A stretch of DNA of 64,000 nucleotides. It comes from Filosporella fistucella. Lineage: Eukaryota > Ascomycota > Leotiomycetes > Helotiales. The notes beneath the pieces were generated by a model, which saw only the letters and a list, made by a program, of their open reading frames with translations, was not told the DNA's origin and did no database searches. The translations under genes were made by a program, and so were the position numbers. Below are positions 1-12,420 of this stretch, piece by piece; position 1 is the stretch's first letter; each line of letters starts with the position of its first letter. The stretch lies in NCBI GenBank assembly GCA_030077755.1, contig JAQJZZ010000007.1, positions 2,108,001-2,172,000 of the forward strand, written 5' to 3'.

Positions 1-111
1 TCCTTGTATGTTTCCAAAAGAGCTGGCACTTGACTCTGGGCAAGTTTTAGAGACTCATTACATACCAATCCAAAATCAGAGAGGAAAGTTTTATTCACAA
101 TTTTATTGCTT

Positions 112-1829
112 TTATTTCGCGTCTTGGCCGTCTTTGGCGAAGGTTGCTGCTACTATCAGTGGGAAACAAGCAGTAGCCTCAACATAAACCTGTACATAAT
201 TAGCATTGCAACAGAAATATGTCTTCAATCCGAGCTCCACCTCTGTGAAAACTCAGCAAAGAAAGCAGATTTAAGCTTACCTTCACACTATCTGCCCCAA
301 CCTTTATCTTCCCCCAGCTAACGGCCTCGTCAGGCCTTGCACCAGCATCACTCCCATCAAATTCCTGCGCCGTATTGATATACACCGCGCTCTCAGCTCC
401 GTTCCGCATCAAACAAGCATTTGCAATGTGATGTTTCACGATTCCTCCACCTAGTACGATCATCCCTGCCCGTTTTGCTCGAACAGCCAGTGTATTGATC
501 TTCCGTATATCCTCCACGATATCGATTTTCAACTGTAGAGGAGAGGCTTTGAAGGTGTGGAAGTATAACATATCGCCTAGACTGCCATCTGTGAGTGCTG
601 GGCAGAAGACGGGAATATTGTTCTTGTAGCACCAGTAGTAGACTGAGGATTCGTCGTTGATCTCTTTGCCAAGGCGATGGATGACCTTCGAGGGGGTCCA
701 GTTCAGGGGCTCTTCGCTATCTTTGGATGCTTCTTGCTCCTCGAGCATTTTATCTAGGATAGGCACGACCCAGTCTTCGAACTTGCAGTAGTTGTTGTTA
801 GGTACGATTAGATTGCCTATCCTGTTCATGCCCTTGGCTCGTAGTTCTGCGCCAGGAGTAGAGAAGGAACCCATGTAAGTTGAGGCGAGACATTTTATGA
901 GATCCTCTTCGATGCCGCCGGCTGTGGTCACAATGGCGGAGATGTGGGAGTGTTGGGCTAGGTAGCGGAGGGTGCCGCGGAGACCAGACGAGATCAGGTT
1001 GCTGGTGTAGCCCAGAAAGATGGTAGTTTTTATGGTTGGCTCTGAGGGGTCGCGCCAGGATCGCTGAGAGGGATATTAGTTGGTGTTTTTGAGGCTGAGG
1101 GGGCCGTAAGATGGGGAGAAGAGAGGGGGCAGGAGGTAGATGAAGATATGCTTTAGAACAAAACCTCGGAAGAAACTTCTCCCACGACCACGAAGCAGGA
1201 ATACTGTCATCATGGTTCGTGAAGCTCCATTTGCAGCATCCCGGGATCCCTAGAAACCAAAAATTTAGTGCAAGGAGCGACATCCATCTCTGGGAGAAGT
1301 TGAAAGCAGATGCCTTGGCTCATCCCTCTCCTGTCTTTGGTTTTGCAGTGGAAGAACAGTTTCGGCCAGATGGAAATGGCTTATTGCTTCAGTGTAGGAT
1401 TTCCTGCTTGTCCAAAGAACTGGCTGAGAATTGGAAGAGAGAGGCAACTGCCAACATGATTTCCTGGAATTTGGTCCTTCTGGCAGCCCGTTGTTAAAGG
1501 AATTCTTCCCAAAACTGAAGCAGGTGGAATCGTCCGAATGACAACCATGACGTGAATTCTTCAAAGCCAAATATGGGACTGCGACCTAAGGAAAAGCTGC
1601 TACGTACCATATCATTGATGATCCTCACAGCATCTCCTATCGAACTAGCTTGAAATCCCATATGGTTCATCCCACTAACCAAATCGTCCACAGTAATCGC
1701 CCGGCCATGAAATTTGTTGAAATCTAATTCCTCCACCTTTTGAGCGCCCTCTGGCATTTCATTTGATGGCACGAGAACGGCATCTGTTACTGTCGAAGGG
1801 GGTGCTCCTTGTTTTTCTGGGGTAGACAT
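112..1829 (-). CDS. dys1: Deoxyhypusine synthase, three exons
   Basis: Exons are 1829-1608, 1063-281 and 189-112 (360 aa; all phases close). The enzyme transfers the aminobutyl group of spermidine to a lysine of the eIF5A precursor, the first step of hypusine synthesis, in the cytosol. Family signatures are clear: [12 protein letters not shown] near residue 90, [15 protein letters not shown] near 120, the block [18 protein letters not shown], then [20 protein letters not shown], which holds the catalytic lysine (SWGK). The last exon encodes the usual tail [16 protein letters not shown] start at the methionine of MSTPEKQ because the conserved N-terminal part begins just after it; an upstream in-frame start would add 11 residues. 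Intron 1 is 544 bp, ten times the local norm; intron 2 is 91 bp. Length is typical of fungal orthologues. Identity is near certain; the exact start is less so. Confidence 0.93.
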
Positions 1830-2642
1830 GATGAAAGGGATCTGATGAGAAAAGAACTTCACTTCAGGGGTTCACCTCTTTAATTCTGTCTGCCCTTGAG
1901 ACAGTATGTGCAATAATATTCCTTCCTTTGATGGTTTCTTTCCGGGTAAAAATGGCACCTTGGTGTATGAATTCTTTCTATTTTTGGGCTTTATGCGGGA
2001 ACGGGAAAATGTGAAGCTCTTGATGTGAGATAAATTCCAAAGACAGGCTTGTCTAATAATTCTTTTCAAGATTTTGGTTAGAATCGAACTCTCTAAACTG
2101 CAAGTCAAAGCTAGATTGGGATTTTGAGAGATAAATTTCTGCGAGCTTGGTGATTGTTAATATTTGAGTTTTGATGTATGTTGGAGGGTTTTAAACATGA
2201 CGTTGGAATTTCGGCAGAAAAATCTCGAAGTGCCATCCGTCACCGCCACTATCCGGCTTTCGGTAAGCGTCTACTGCATGGCGCCAATGGCGGGTATTTA
2301 AGGTCGGCGCTAATAGAAGCGAGCTGAGAGAGTTGTTTGACTATTGAACCCGCATCTTCAATTCCTTTTGCATCATCGATCTATCGTCGAATCCAGATCT
2401 CAACGTTCACGAACGTCCGTTGCTCACGTTTTCACTATCGTTGGTGAATCCTTTTGTCTATTATCTGCTGCAGAACTTTCTTCGCGACCGTATCTGCAGC
2501 TGGAACCTACAACTGAATCTTCAATGACATCCTAAACCCGCATCGCACCGATTCGATCAACACTTCCGGGAGTTGGCTGCGACTATCTCCTTGGCGAATT
2601 TCAAAGTTGCGCAGTGATCAAGGGCCATTGCCCCGATCATGA
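1830..2642. promoter_or_regulatory. Divergent promoter region between dys1 and the SNT1-like gene
   Basis: This 0.8 kb separates two genes that are transcribed away from each other. A TATA-like run (tatttaa) lies at about 2294-2300. A very short upstream reading frame (ATG ACA TCC TAA) begins near 2524, inside the probable leader of the right-hand gene. No protein-coding gene is evident; the reading frame at 1872-2108 on the minus strand has no recognisable content. Confidence 0.55.
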
Positions 2643-5600
2643 ATGTAAGTTGCTCTGTACCATAAGATCGCGATGCCCGAGTAAACACTAACTTCGCTGA
2701 TTAGGTCTTACCGACCGACATATGATACCGGCGAGTCTCGGCGCTCCCCTCGAGATCATTCACCAGGAAGATATAATGACAGAGACGAATTTAGAGACCG
2801 AGGACGTGGTGGTGATATGCGAGTAGAGAGGCGAAGATCATTGGAGCGAACCAATCGCGACGCATTCGAAGGCAATAGGCACCCATTTGGCGGAGATTCA
2901 GGCAGACGTGATTCATCAAGAGATTTCCCTTCACGAGACTCTCAAAGAGATCCCCCAAAAGGTCCGAGGGCAGCGCTTGATCCTCCAACTGGTCCAAGAG
3001 CTGCGTACAATCCAGAATTCAGTAGACGGGAGGAATACCCAAGTGAATATAGAGGAGATCGAGGCCGCGGCAGAGGTCGAGGTGGTTGGCGTGGAGACAG
3101 TCGAGAACGTGGCCGTGAAGGTGATAGAGAATATCGTGATAGACGCGATGACAGAGGTCCGCAACCATACCGAGATGAGAGAGTAGGTCGACCGCAAGAT
3201 CCACGCTGGCATCAAAATCAAGGACGAGATTTGTTTGAAACAAAGCGCAAACTTTCACCGGCTCGTAATCGCTCACCGACAGGCTACGCAACAAGAGAGA
3301 TTAGAGACGCACCTCCCAGCTTGGACATTGATCATGCACGCCGAGGCTCTAGAGATGGACCACCTTCAGGAGGCTCCCCTTCTTCAGATTCAATTCCCAC
3401 ACTCAACCGCGGATATAGAGGCCAAAGATCTGGACGCAGCCGTGGACGTGGCAGTTACTATGACGATTACCGGCGTCCTTCAGGACGTAGTCGATCGCCT
3501 GATTCCAATTACAGCCGCCGACCACAGCCCTCAGCCACACCTCCTCCACAGGTCCCTGCTTTTGGCTCCACCTCATCCAACGTTCCTGTGCAGTCAGCCT
3601 TACTTTCGGCTCCTGCGACAATTGTTCATGACACAACTTCTGGTCCTGTACCTGGAGTCGCAGTACCGACTGCACCCAGAGCCCTCGTGCCAGTGGAAAA
3701 TCGGAAGATTGGATTTCCAAAAGCTGCACCCTACTCATCCGCCAAATGGGTAAATCCTGCATTGAAACCCAATCCTAGCCCGATCTATCCAAAATCACAA
3801 CATACCGAATCTCATTCTCAATCTCAAAAGAGTGATAGCCCGATTGCAAATCAAGGGGCTCATACAGTCGCCTCGAACAATCTGGACAATAATACTCACA
3901 TGACAGATGAGAAGCAAGTGAACACACCCAAATCTAATACTGCTATACTCTCTGAAGCCACGGAGCCCGTCAAACAGGCCAAAGGTCTCGATCAATCTGA
4001 GCAGTCTCTCCCACGCGCCCCATCAGATGTTGCACCACCTGATGAGTGTGTTCCTAAAAACCCTGCAAATTTAAAATCAGCAGAAACATCAAAGGTCACA
4101 CAGGATGACCAACTCCAGCAGGACGGGACTGCAAGCAAGCTTAATTCATCTGTGGCTGTCGAGACTGTATCCCTAAAGCCCGCAACTAATATAGGCAGTC
4201 CTACATATCCGATTGATGATGAGCAAGCTGATATTGGACAAACAAACGCGCGACTAGGAGGTCTTGATTCAACACGAGCACTATACAGAGTTGTGCCTGA
4301 TCAACTAGCACCTAACCCTGGAAGTGGGAATGCTTCCTCCAATTCCAATTCGGATGATGAGTTTGAAGCCAACTTCCTCGAAGATGATATCACAAATTCT
4401 AAGATAGAGCTTGACAAGCTTGTGGAATCCAAGTCGCCCCTGATCACGGCTGCTGTTGGAATTTCCAACAAGGACCTTTTCGACATTGATGAAGAATGGG
4501 CCGCCCCCACTTTGAATTTCATAGCTTCCGTCAGGCCAATCGTTCTATCACAGCATCCGGCCGATGCTCCTGATGTGAAGATGGAAGATCTCCATGAAGA
4601 AGTACCACCAGTTCCCGTAGCATCGCCCAAAACCACCACCAGCGTTTGCAGTCCTAGGTTACTTGCGCCGCAACAATCCCCTTCAGAATCCGAAGAAGTT
4701 CAGCTAGCATCACTGAAATCCTTCGAATTTGACAAGCCAGAATCTCAACCAGAGCCTAAAACAGATGCCCCTCCTGAGAGTCCTAATGGTCATTCACAGG
4801 ATGCAATGCCAGAAGACGATATGGCCGTTCAGCCACCAGCACAACCCGAGCCCAATGGAATCCTTCACTCGGTGCCAATGGATGTCTTCAATGGCGTCGA
4901 GGATGAGCTGGAAGAGCAGGAAAACATGGAGGCATATGAGGCCGTCAGGAAGCACATGAAGACACCTCCAATTTCTAGTTTGCCTAATTTTGGGGTCAAA
5001 AAGAAGTGGTTTGAAGACGACCAATTTCTCGAGACGCTTAAAGGTGACCCAGAGGTGGATTTTCTAGTGAGAGAAAGCATCCAGGAAAAATTGAGGCGAA
5101 GAGCAGCGGAGCAGCAGGCGGAACGTCATGCCTGGAGCGAACGTTTACTTGAATATCGGAAATGGACTGATATCTCTGACGATGAATTAGCCAAGAAGAG
5201 TAGAGAGGAATTTGCGAAAAAGAGAGCTAAAGCTGCCGCAGAAGCCGCCGCTCCAAACAAGTCTGCGATGCCCTCGGCTGGCGCCAAGCCAGAGGGCCGG
5301 CGCCAGGGAAGATTTGCTACCGACCATGATCTTCAACGTGTTCTACAAGAGTCTGAGCAAGAGGCTAAAAGCAAGGAGAAAGAAGATCGTGAGTCAAGAG
5401 CCCAAACTGCTTGTGCAAAGGAAGCATCTATTCCAGATATGGCATGGGACGAGGATGAGTGGGAGGAAATGAGATTTGTTGATGACCGCGGAGTCGTACC
5501 TTTCACCAGGTCGCTTGCAATATTCGAGTATGGAGAACCTATCGACAACTTTACGGCAGAGGAAGCTCTCATCTTTGAGCAGGTTTATCTCGAGTATCCA

Positions 5601-8600
5601 AAGCAGTTCACAAAGATCGCAGAGGCTCTCCCTAACCGTGATACCAAGGCATGCATTCAACACTATTACCTTGTCAAGCATTCCTCCGAAATCAAGATCA
5701 AACTCAAAAACCAAGGAAAGAAGAAGAAAGGGCGAAAAGCAGCGAATAAGAATGCAAAGACCAACGCGGATCCCGGAATAACCATTCGTGACGAGACAGA
5801 AGAAGTGCAGGATAATGAGAATGGAGACCAAAGACGACGTCCTCGAAGAGCAGCCGCCCCAACATGGCCTCATGAAACTGGCGCCAGTGAGAGTGAGGTA
5901 GCTAGCCCAGCTCCTAGCACTTCACGGAAGACAGCTGCTCCAAAGGGAGATGGAAATTCCGACGCCCCTCCTACGAAGAAAAAGGCCAAGTCTGGTCGTG
6001 AAAAGGGTTCTAAGCAGGCAAAGAACAGCCAATTACTTGCCGCAGCACCTCCAAGCCAACCTAGCATCCCGCAAGCAGAAACCCCTGCTCCGGCCGTGGC
6101 CCCAGCAGAATGGCAGCAGGTTAGTCGCGAAATCCCTACCCCTTCTCGTCTTCCTCCCCAACTGGATGGCACCATTGCACCACCACCACCAAATCCTCCT
6201 CCGACCTTTGCCCCGGCATTTGTAGCCGCTCCACATCCAAAACCGCCCGCTCCTGTAGGCTTTGAGCAACCTGCTATTACCCCGACACAATTCATGCCCC
6301 AAGAGCAGCGCATGGATTCGGTCCCGCCTGCAGGTTTTGAAGGGCAGCAAGATCGAAGAAATACCCAGCAGACTTCAAGTTACTGGAGTGTCCCCGAACA
6401 AAACGATTTTCCTGTATTATTGGCGCATTTTGGGACTGATTGGGCTGCTATTGCAAAACACATGACATCTAAGACGCACATAATGGTATACTACACCGAT
6501 GTTTTTCAACCCTGGCTTGTCGTCTCGTCCGACACCAACAAGAGTCGCCGCGTCGCTAACATCCAGCTACAGGTTAAGAACTATTATCAGCGACAAGTGG
6601 ACTCTGGAAGATGGAGGGAATGGGAGACAATCGCCACCGAAACTGACGCGAAGCGTAAGCGTGGAGAGCCTGTTGGCCCTCTTCCACAACCTACCACTGT
6701 TGTGAAGCGGCGCAATGATGCTACTCCAAATACCATTCCTCGATCAGGATCTGCTATGGATGTCACAGAAGATCTTCCGCCTGCTAGTCAAAACGTCAGC
6801 ACCTTGGCAGCACAACCATCTCCATCCCAATCGAATATAACCTCGACTCGTTTCCCCGCCTTGGCTCAAGCTGGACCGGTACCTCAAATTCCTTCGGCCA
6901 CCCCGACCTCTGTCCTGAGCAAACATATGCCACCTCAACCCATTCAGCAAGCTCCTCAACAACCACAACCTCGCCCCACCCCTCGTGGCCCTACAGTGGG
7001 ATTTTTTAACACTGACCCTGCGCGCCCCATTCTTCAAGCAGAGCCAGTCTCTCAGCGTTCGCTTAAGGTTGCGCAGGAAGCTCAGATTGAGAGAGCATCG
7101 GCTTTACGTCTAGAACGAGAGCAACGAGAGCAGCAGCAGCAACAGGCTATGCAGCGTGAACAACAACGTGAGCAGCGTGAGCGTGACCTTGCAATGCAGC
7201 GAGAACAGGCTATTCAACGTGAAGTCCTCCATCAACGAGAACGTAACATCCAGATGAAGCAGGAAAGCGAAATGGCAGATCTTCGTCAGTACGAACCATA
7301 CTCAACACCTCCAGTGCATGGGACCAATCTGCACCAAGCACGTCCTGAACTTCCGAAGTCTACCACCTCCGCTTCAGATATTCGTCGTACCGCCCCACCT
7401 GCGCAATATCAACCTCGTACCTCGCAGCCTTTGCGTAATTTTCTCAATGAAAATTCCGGAGCTCGGGAAATCAAGGCCAGCCCTTCGCCAGCTATCACAC
7501 GTCCTCCAATGAGTGCACCTCCTCCAGCTCAAGATCCCTATCAAGCACCCCCTCAATCAACATCGCATATGGCCCGCCATACCCCACAACACACTCCGCA
7601 GCATACCCCGCAACATTCGGCCCAACATACACCTCAAGTCGCCCCGAAACCTGGCCCAGTTGCTGCAGCAGTTCGCCAGGAGACTGTGCGCAAGACATCA
7701 AGCATCATGTCATTGTTGAACGATGAACCAAGTGATCCACGACCTACTCCTGCAAAGCGAGTCAGTGATGTATCAGTTTCGTCTCTGCAACAGTCCCGTA
7801 CGCCACCACCGCAACATCCTCTGCAGCCTTCCAGGTACAGCAGTCATGCTGCCCAAAATGTGTCACAACCAGCGCCACAGATGGCTCAGCAAATGCCTCC
7901 TCAGCAACCTGCACAGCAGCAACAGACACAACCTTCCCATCACCCCTACCCATCTCAAAATCCACACCAAATGCTCCAGCATCAGTCTTCCATTCCTGGT
8001 CATCCACGAAGCTATACTCCTACCAATTTCGACAATCGTGCGTATGCCCAGCCTTCGATGCAGCAACAGCAACAACCACCCCAGCAGATGTACACTCAAC
8101 CTCCACAACGTCATTCGATCACTTCCCAACCATCAATCCGACGAGAGCATTTGAGTGATGGCCATGGTATGCCTGGTGGCTATTCTCGTACACAGCCTCC
8201 TGCCTCTCGACTGAAGGAGTCGCCATATTCAGCAACTCCCCCACCACAAAGTCACTCTAACAGACCATCTGCTGGATCTCCAATGGACTTGGCACCGCCA
8301 TCTGAACTTGATTACTATCAGCGCCAGCCGCAGAGCCAGTATGTAATGCAACAGCAACACAGTGCCACTGCATCGCCACAGCTTGGTCCTTCCTATCATA
8401 CTCAATCCCAGCAGGCTCCAAGCCATCGTCAGATTACATATAGTCAAGGCCAATCTCATATTGCATCCCCTCCCACACAGTATACATCTCATCATCCTGC
8501 GCCGCAGCATCCACTTCATCGATCTCGGCACAATAGCTTTGATGGAAGATATCAAATGGCCACAAGCTCTGCTCCTCCACCTGTACAGCAGAGTTACATA

Positions 8601-8768
8601 CAAGCACCACAGCACCAGGGACCTCCAACTTCAATGCACTATCAACAACCTCATCCAAGCCATGAACGATTCGAGTCTGACTTTGATCGTGAGCGGCGAA
8701 TGCATGAGCAGCGACGTATGGAAGAGGCATATACCCGTCGACTTGAGATGAATGACCCACGACGATGA
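2643..8768 (+). CDS. SNT1: SNT1-like SANT/Myb-domain corepressor, about 1,990 aa
   Basis: Proposed exons are 2643-2644, 2705-6485 and 6573-8768 (1,992 aa). The product resembles fungal Snt1/NCoR-type subunits of histone deacetylase complexes (Set3C): an Arg/Asp/Gly-rich N-terminus, a coiled-coil region followed by a first SANT domain at about residue 950 (FTAEEALIFEQVYLEYPKQF), a basic stretch, a second SANT domain at about 1,225-1,275 (WSVPEQNDFPVLLAHFGTDW, then VKNYYQRQ), and a long Gln/Pro/His-rich C-terminus with a repeated HTPQ motif near nt 7580-7635. The 87-bp segment 6486-6572 has a GTATAC donor, GCTAAC branch site and CTACAG acceptor and interrupts SANT2 without changing frame, so I treat it as an intron. 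The reading frame is coding-like upstream of the first complete ATG (2817), back to the splice acceptor at 2704. The initiator may be AT from the first exon joined to G of the second. If not, translation starts at 2817. Family assignment rests on the paired SANT domains. Confidence 0.85.
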
Positions 8769-9796
8769 TTATGATTTTTTTGAGCATGGGCTGGAGGATA
8801 TTTACTTTGGCGATGTACAAACAATGGCGTTGCAAAATCATCATCACATGGCGCAAGGGGCAGCTTGGGTTTCTTCGAGCGTATTCGTGGAATGAAGGAT
8901 TCTTTGTAAAGATACCCAGATACTTAGATGTAAAATAGGAAAACTTGTAAAATACTCTCCCTGCCGTTGTGATTCCTAGGGGGAAGGGGGGGTTTCTTTT
9001 TTGAGAATGTGACATCTGTATCAAGTTTGCTTGATGGGTTTCGGCAAGTGCCTTAGATGCACGTCTTGTGTCATGCTTTAGTTTTTACTATCGTGGCGTC
9101 TGCTATTATGGTCTTGAAACAGGAGTATCGAATATTCTGTGGGAGAAGAATTCGTCTGCCCCGTGTTCTTGTCTCGCTCTCCTCAGTGCAGAACATTGGA
9201 TCATCGGAATACGTGATGTCCTTCCTCCCTGGATGATCACCCTGAAATGCTTCCCCCTCGTCTTCGTTACTGGGCGCCATAGGAGCAGGAGTAGCCTAAC
9301 ACTGTCCATATAGTGTATTCTTGGCCACCCTGAATTTCTAGTGCCCTAGGTTGTGGAGAAGAGCTGCAATGTATAAAAACCACTAAGTGTATTTACAGTA
9401 GTGCTTGCAGTTTGATGATCTTGGTACGAAAATTTCCCTATTAACTACTCACTTTGGCTCTTAGACTTCAACTTCAACCCCATGGGAACATTTAGATTCG
9501 GTGAATAGTCAAAGTGGCTCTTTCCACGATATAATAATGGAATCTTCTAGTACAAAGATTTGACTTGACATCCACCACACCTTCAATCCTAACAACTTTC
9601 ACAAGCAACTGCCAATCCCACGAGACCCTCTCACCTGCCTTGATTCGCCTTGATACTCTCAAAATACCTCATTTCTTGGATATCAAGTCAACATTCTCTT
9701 AGCAGACTCTTGCTTGTTTACATCCAGCATCAGCTTGATTCATCAACCCCACATTACAGTCTCAACATACCTCTCATTATCCAGCAGGGGTGCAAT
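8769..9796. other. Intergenic, 3' end of SNT1-like gene and promoter of the next gene
   Basis: About 1 kb without a supportable gene. Several overlapping short frames at 9068-9313 have no family features. The right part (about 9540-9790) is C/T-rich and probably serves as leader and promoter of the secreted protein gene that follows. Confidence 0.5.
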
Positions 9797-12420
9797 ATGC
9801 GGAACTTCAATATCATCTCTTTGGTAACGACAATCCTAGTGGTTGCTTCTCTTGGTAGCGCCACAGAATTGAACAGCTTCCAGGTTTGCGGAAGTAAATT
9901 TCCTCCTTTCCTCTCACCCCAATTCACTGCCGCGTGGGAGTACTAACAACTACGTAGGTATTGCCAATTGCAAGAGTGCAGTGTCTCGATGGAGCGAGTG
10001 TATCAAACTGAAGCCGCAAGGACTTTTCTTAGACCCTGCTGCCGAGAAACTACTGAAGGACTGTCTATGTGATCCAATTGCATCAACATCCACCGCATGG
10101 ACAGAAACTCTTTACCAGTGTGCCAGATGTTTTGATCGAGTCGTTGGTGGACAAAGCGATGTTGCCAATCGTCTCCAACAAATTATTGGGACCAAAGAAG
10201 CTTTTGTTGGCATGTGTCGGAGCACAGTCGACATTACCACAATGTACTACAAGGCAAAGAAGTTGCACGATATTACGCACTTCCCTATCATTCTGCCAGA
10301 AGGTACGTTGGATACTGCCAATCCTGTTATCGCATCATCTCTTACTGCCACTGCCATTCCGGTCACCCAAGCATGTCCCAGCCCACAGCCAACATCTGGA
10401 AAAGGCCATACTGAGTCACATCCAACTACATTGGTGACTTCTTCCGTCCTGAACGCGGGTGATGAAACTACACTTTCACATAGCAGAACCTCGCACAGCC
10501 ACGTTTCCGCGCCGTCTCAATCACCAGTATGCAACCGCGACAACTGTCTTCGAAAATGCATCCGAGAATTGCCTCAGGTCCAGCAGTTCTGTGACACGTA
10601 CACGAAGTCTGATAACGCCACTACGACCAGTCTCCCAGCATTTGCCGCTCATTGCGGTAATTCTCCCAACCGCATCTCCTCTGCTTGTTCTTGTCTTGCA
10701 ACATTGGCATCATCTACGTCTACTGCTGCAGGCATTCCTCAATCAGATGTTACAACTCATATCACAAGCCATATCAACCAAACAGTTGTATCAACCTTAC
10801 AATTTACATCTACTCCATCATCTGATTCATTGGGAGTTCTTTCGTCTTCCGGTCTCTCTCAGTCGGGTGTTACCTCCTCAGATTCGTCGAAATCAACTTT
10901 GTCTTCCCATATTAGCTCCGCTAGCGATCACTCTTCGGCGCAATTAAGCTCCTCTTCAGCACTTAGTCTGTTTTCTTCACGTATCCCCTCCTCAGCTCCA
11001 CCAAAACCAACTTCGTCCTCTCAACTCAGTTCTTCAACTGCATCATCATCTATTTTATTAGTGTTGACTACGAAGTCAGTTACTTCCCTGGCATCTTCGA
11101 AACCCACTTCCTCGTCGAGCTCAGTTGCCAGCACTCAAACATCGAAGGCACCTAAACAGCCATTGAAGCCATGGGGAAGCCTCCCACCATCAGATGAAAT
11201 GCTTGAGTGCAGTAGTATGTAGCTTTCCTTGTAGACCCTTTCTTTATTGACGGTAATGAAGGAAACAAGACTTGTGAAGAGGGCGCGAAGGCATTCAATA
11301 TTTGCATGGGTCGTCCAGGCAACGAAAATGAAGAGCTTATTTATGATTGCTTCTGTAGAATCGCCAAGGGCGCGTTCGTCTCCCCGATCCAAAGCTTTTC
11401 GTATGCTCACTTTTGCTAGATTCCCCATATTGATCAGGGGCTGCACGGAGTGCATAGCCAAGGCTCTTCCTCCTACTACCACTAACCTTGGTGTCAGAGC
11501 CAAAGACTTTCCTCGTATCGCATTGCAATTCTACGACGTTATCTGCAATAAAACCGGCTAAATCTCTGCTAATGATTTAAAGAATTACAAATCCTACTTG
11601 ACCCGGGCTGGAAAGACGTTGACACAGTTTTTCGAATCCCCAATTGAGCTTTTCAACTTTACATTAGTGAATGCTCCTGCAGACCCAGAGACGCCAGACC
11701 CACCTCCAGTCCCAACCCCTGGCCCATGGGCATCACTCCCTGCTAGTCCAAGAGTTGAAGCTTGTGCATGTGAGTTATAGACCAGACCCCAGTGACCCTA
11801 TTAACTCTCACTTACTGAGTATACCTACAGACGGCCCTGATTGCAAACTCGCAGGTTCGATCTTTGGCAGTTGTATGAACGTCGGACCAGGCTCAACCAC
11901 CAGGGTTTGTCTCTGCAATACCAACAAGGATGCATGGAGACAGGCCACAGCTTCATGTGCAACTTGTCTCTCAAACGCTCTCCCTGCCCAGTCCACTGCA
12001 AATGATAAGCCACACGAGCTGCTCCATTATACGAACCTCACTCAAAATGCTTACTGTGGCTCTAACGTCACTCCAAACACATTGGTACTATTGGGAAAAC
12101 TTCTTACCGGTGCTTTCCAGAGTCCAGTTCGTTTTTGGGATATGACAATGCTAGAATATCCCATCAATTTCCCTCCACTCCAGTAGATGGGTATTCTCCT
12201 GGGTCCTATTCCGAAATCGTGCATTATAGCTGGGATTGCATCAATGAAGAAGGTATGGGTGGACCAGAAAGGTCTGTTTTATACTTGAAGTCTTGATAAG
12301 CGGTGTTTTCTCTGGAGCGCAGTTTCAAATGGGTACATGCGGGGTTTCTTGACTGGGACGGTCACGGCTGGACATAGAAGTGGACCACAGACTCTCTGCG
12401 TGAAGGATCTGAGCGTCTGA
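9797..12420 (+). CDS. Secreted modular Cys-rich protein with Ser/Thr-rich linkers (disrupted or unusually spliced)
   Basis: Not a family I can name. A signal peptide (MRNFNIISLVTTILVVASLG) leads into modules with the pattern C-x9-C, C-x-C, C-x2-C and a final C, seen three times (from about nt 9965, 11270 and 11846). A fourth partial Cys cluster (CNRDNCLRKC, nt 10533) and a Ser-rich spacer lie between the first two. Proposed exons are 9797-9893, 9958-11214, 11262-11400, 11438-11537, 11583-11769, 11831-12130, 12184-12252 and 12323-12420; all phases close (748 aa). The weakest points are the 37-bp intron 11401-11437, the GTTATC donor at 11538 and the GTTTTT donor at 12131. Without the 11538-11582 intron an in-frame TAA (11559-11561) ends the protein early, yet using that intron removes the last conserved cysteine of module three. 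The C-terminal exons (about nt 12184-12420) encode a conserved-looking WDCINEE / YMRGFLTG stretch. It may be a real gene with odd splicing or a recent pseudogene. Confidence 0.55.

Noticed and set aside
2060..2100. tRNA T-arm-like sequence (gttcgattc on the minus strand)
   Set aside because: Stem pairing fails beyond one base pair, and no D-arm or acceptor stem was found.
11215..11234. 20-bp segment with GT and AG ends that keeps frame
   Set aside because: Too short for a spliceosomal intron; 11215-11261 also closes phase and is 47 bp.
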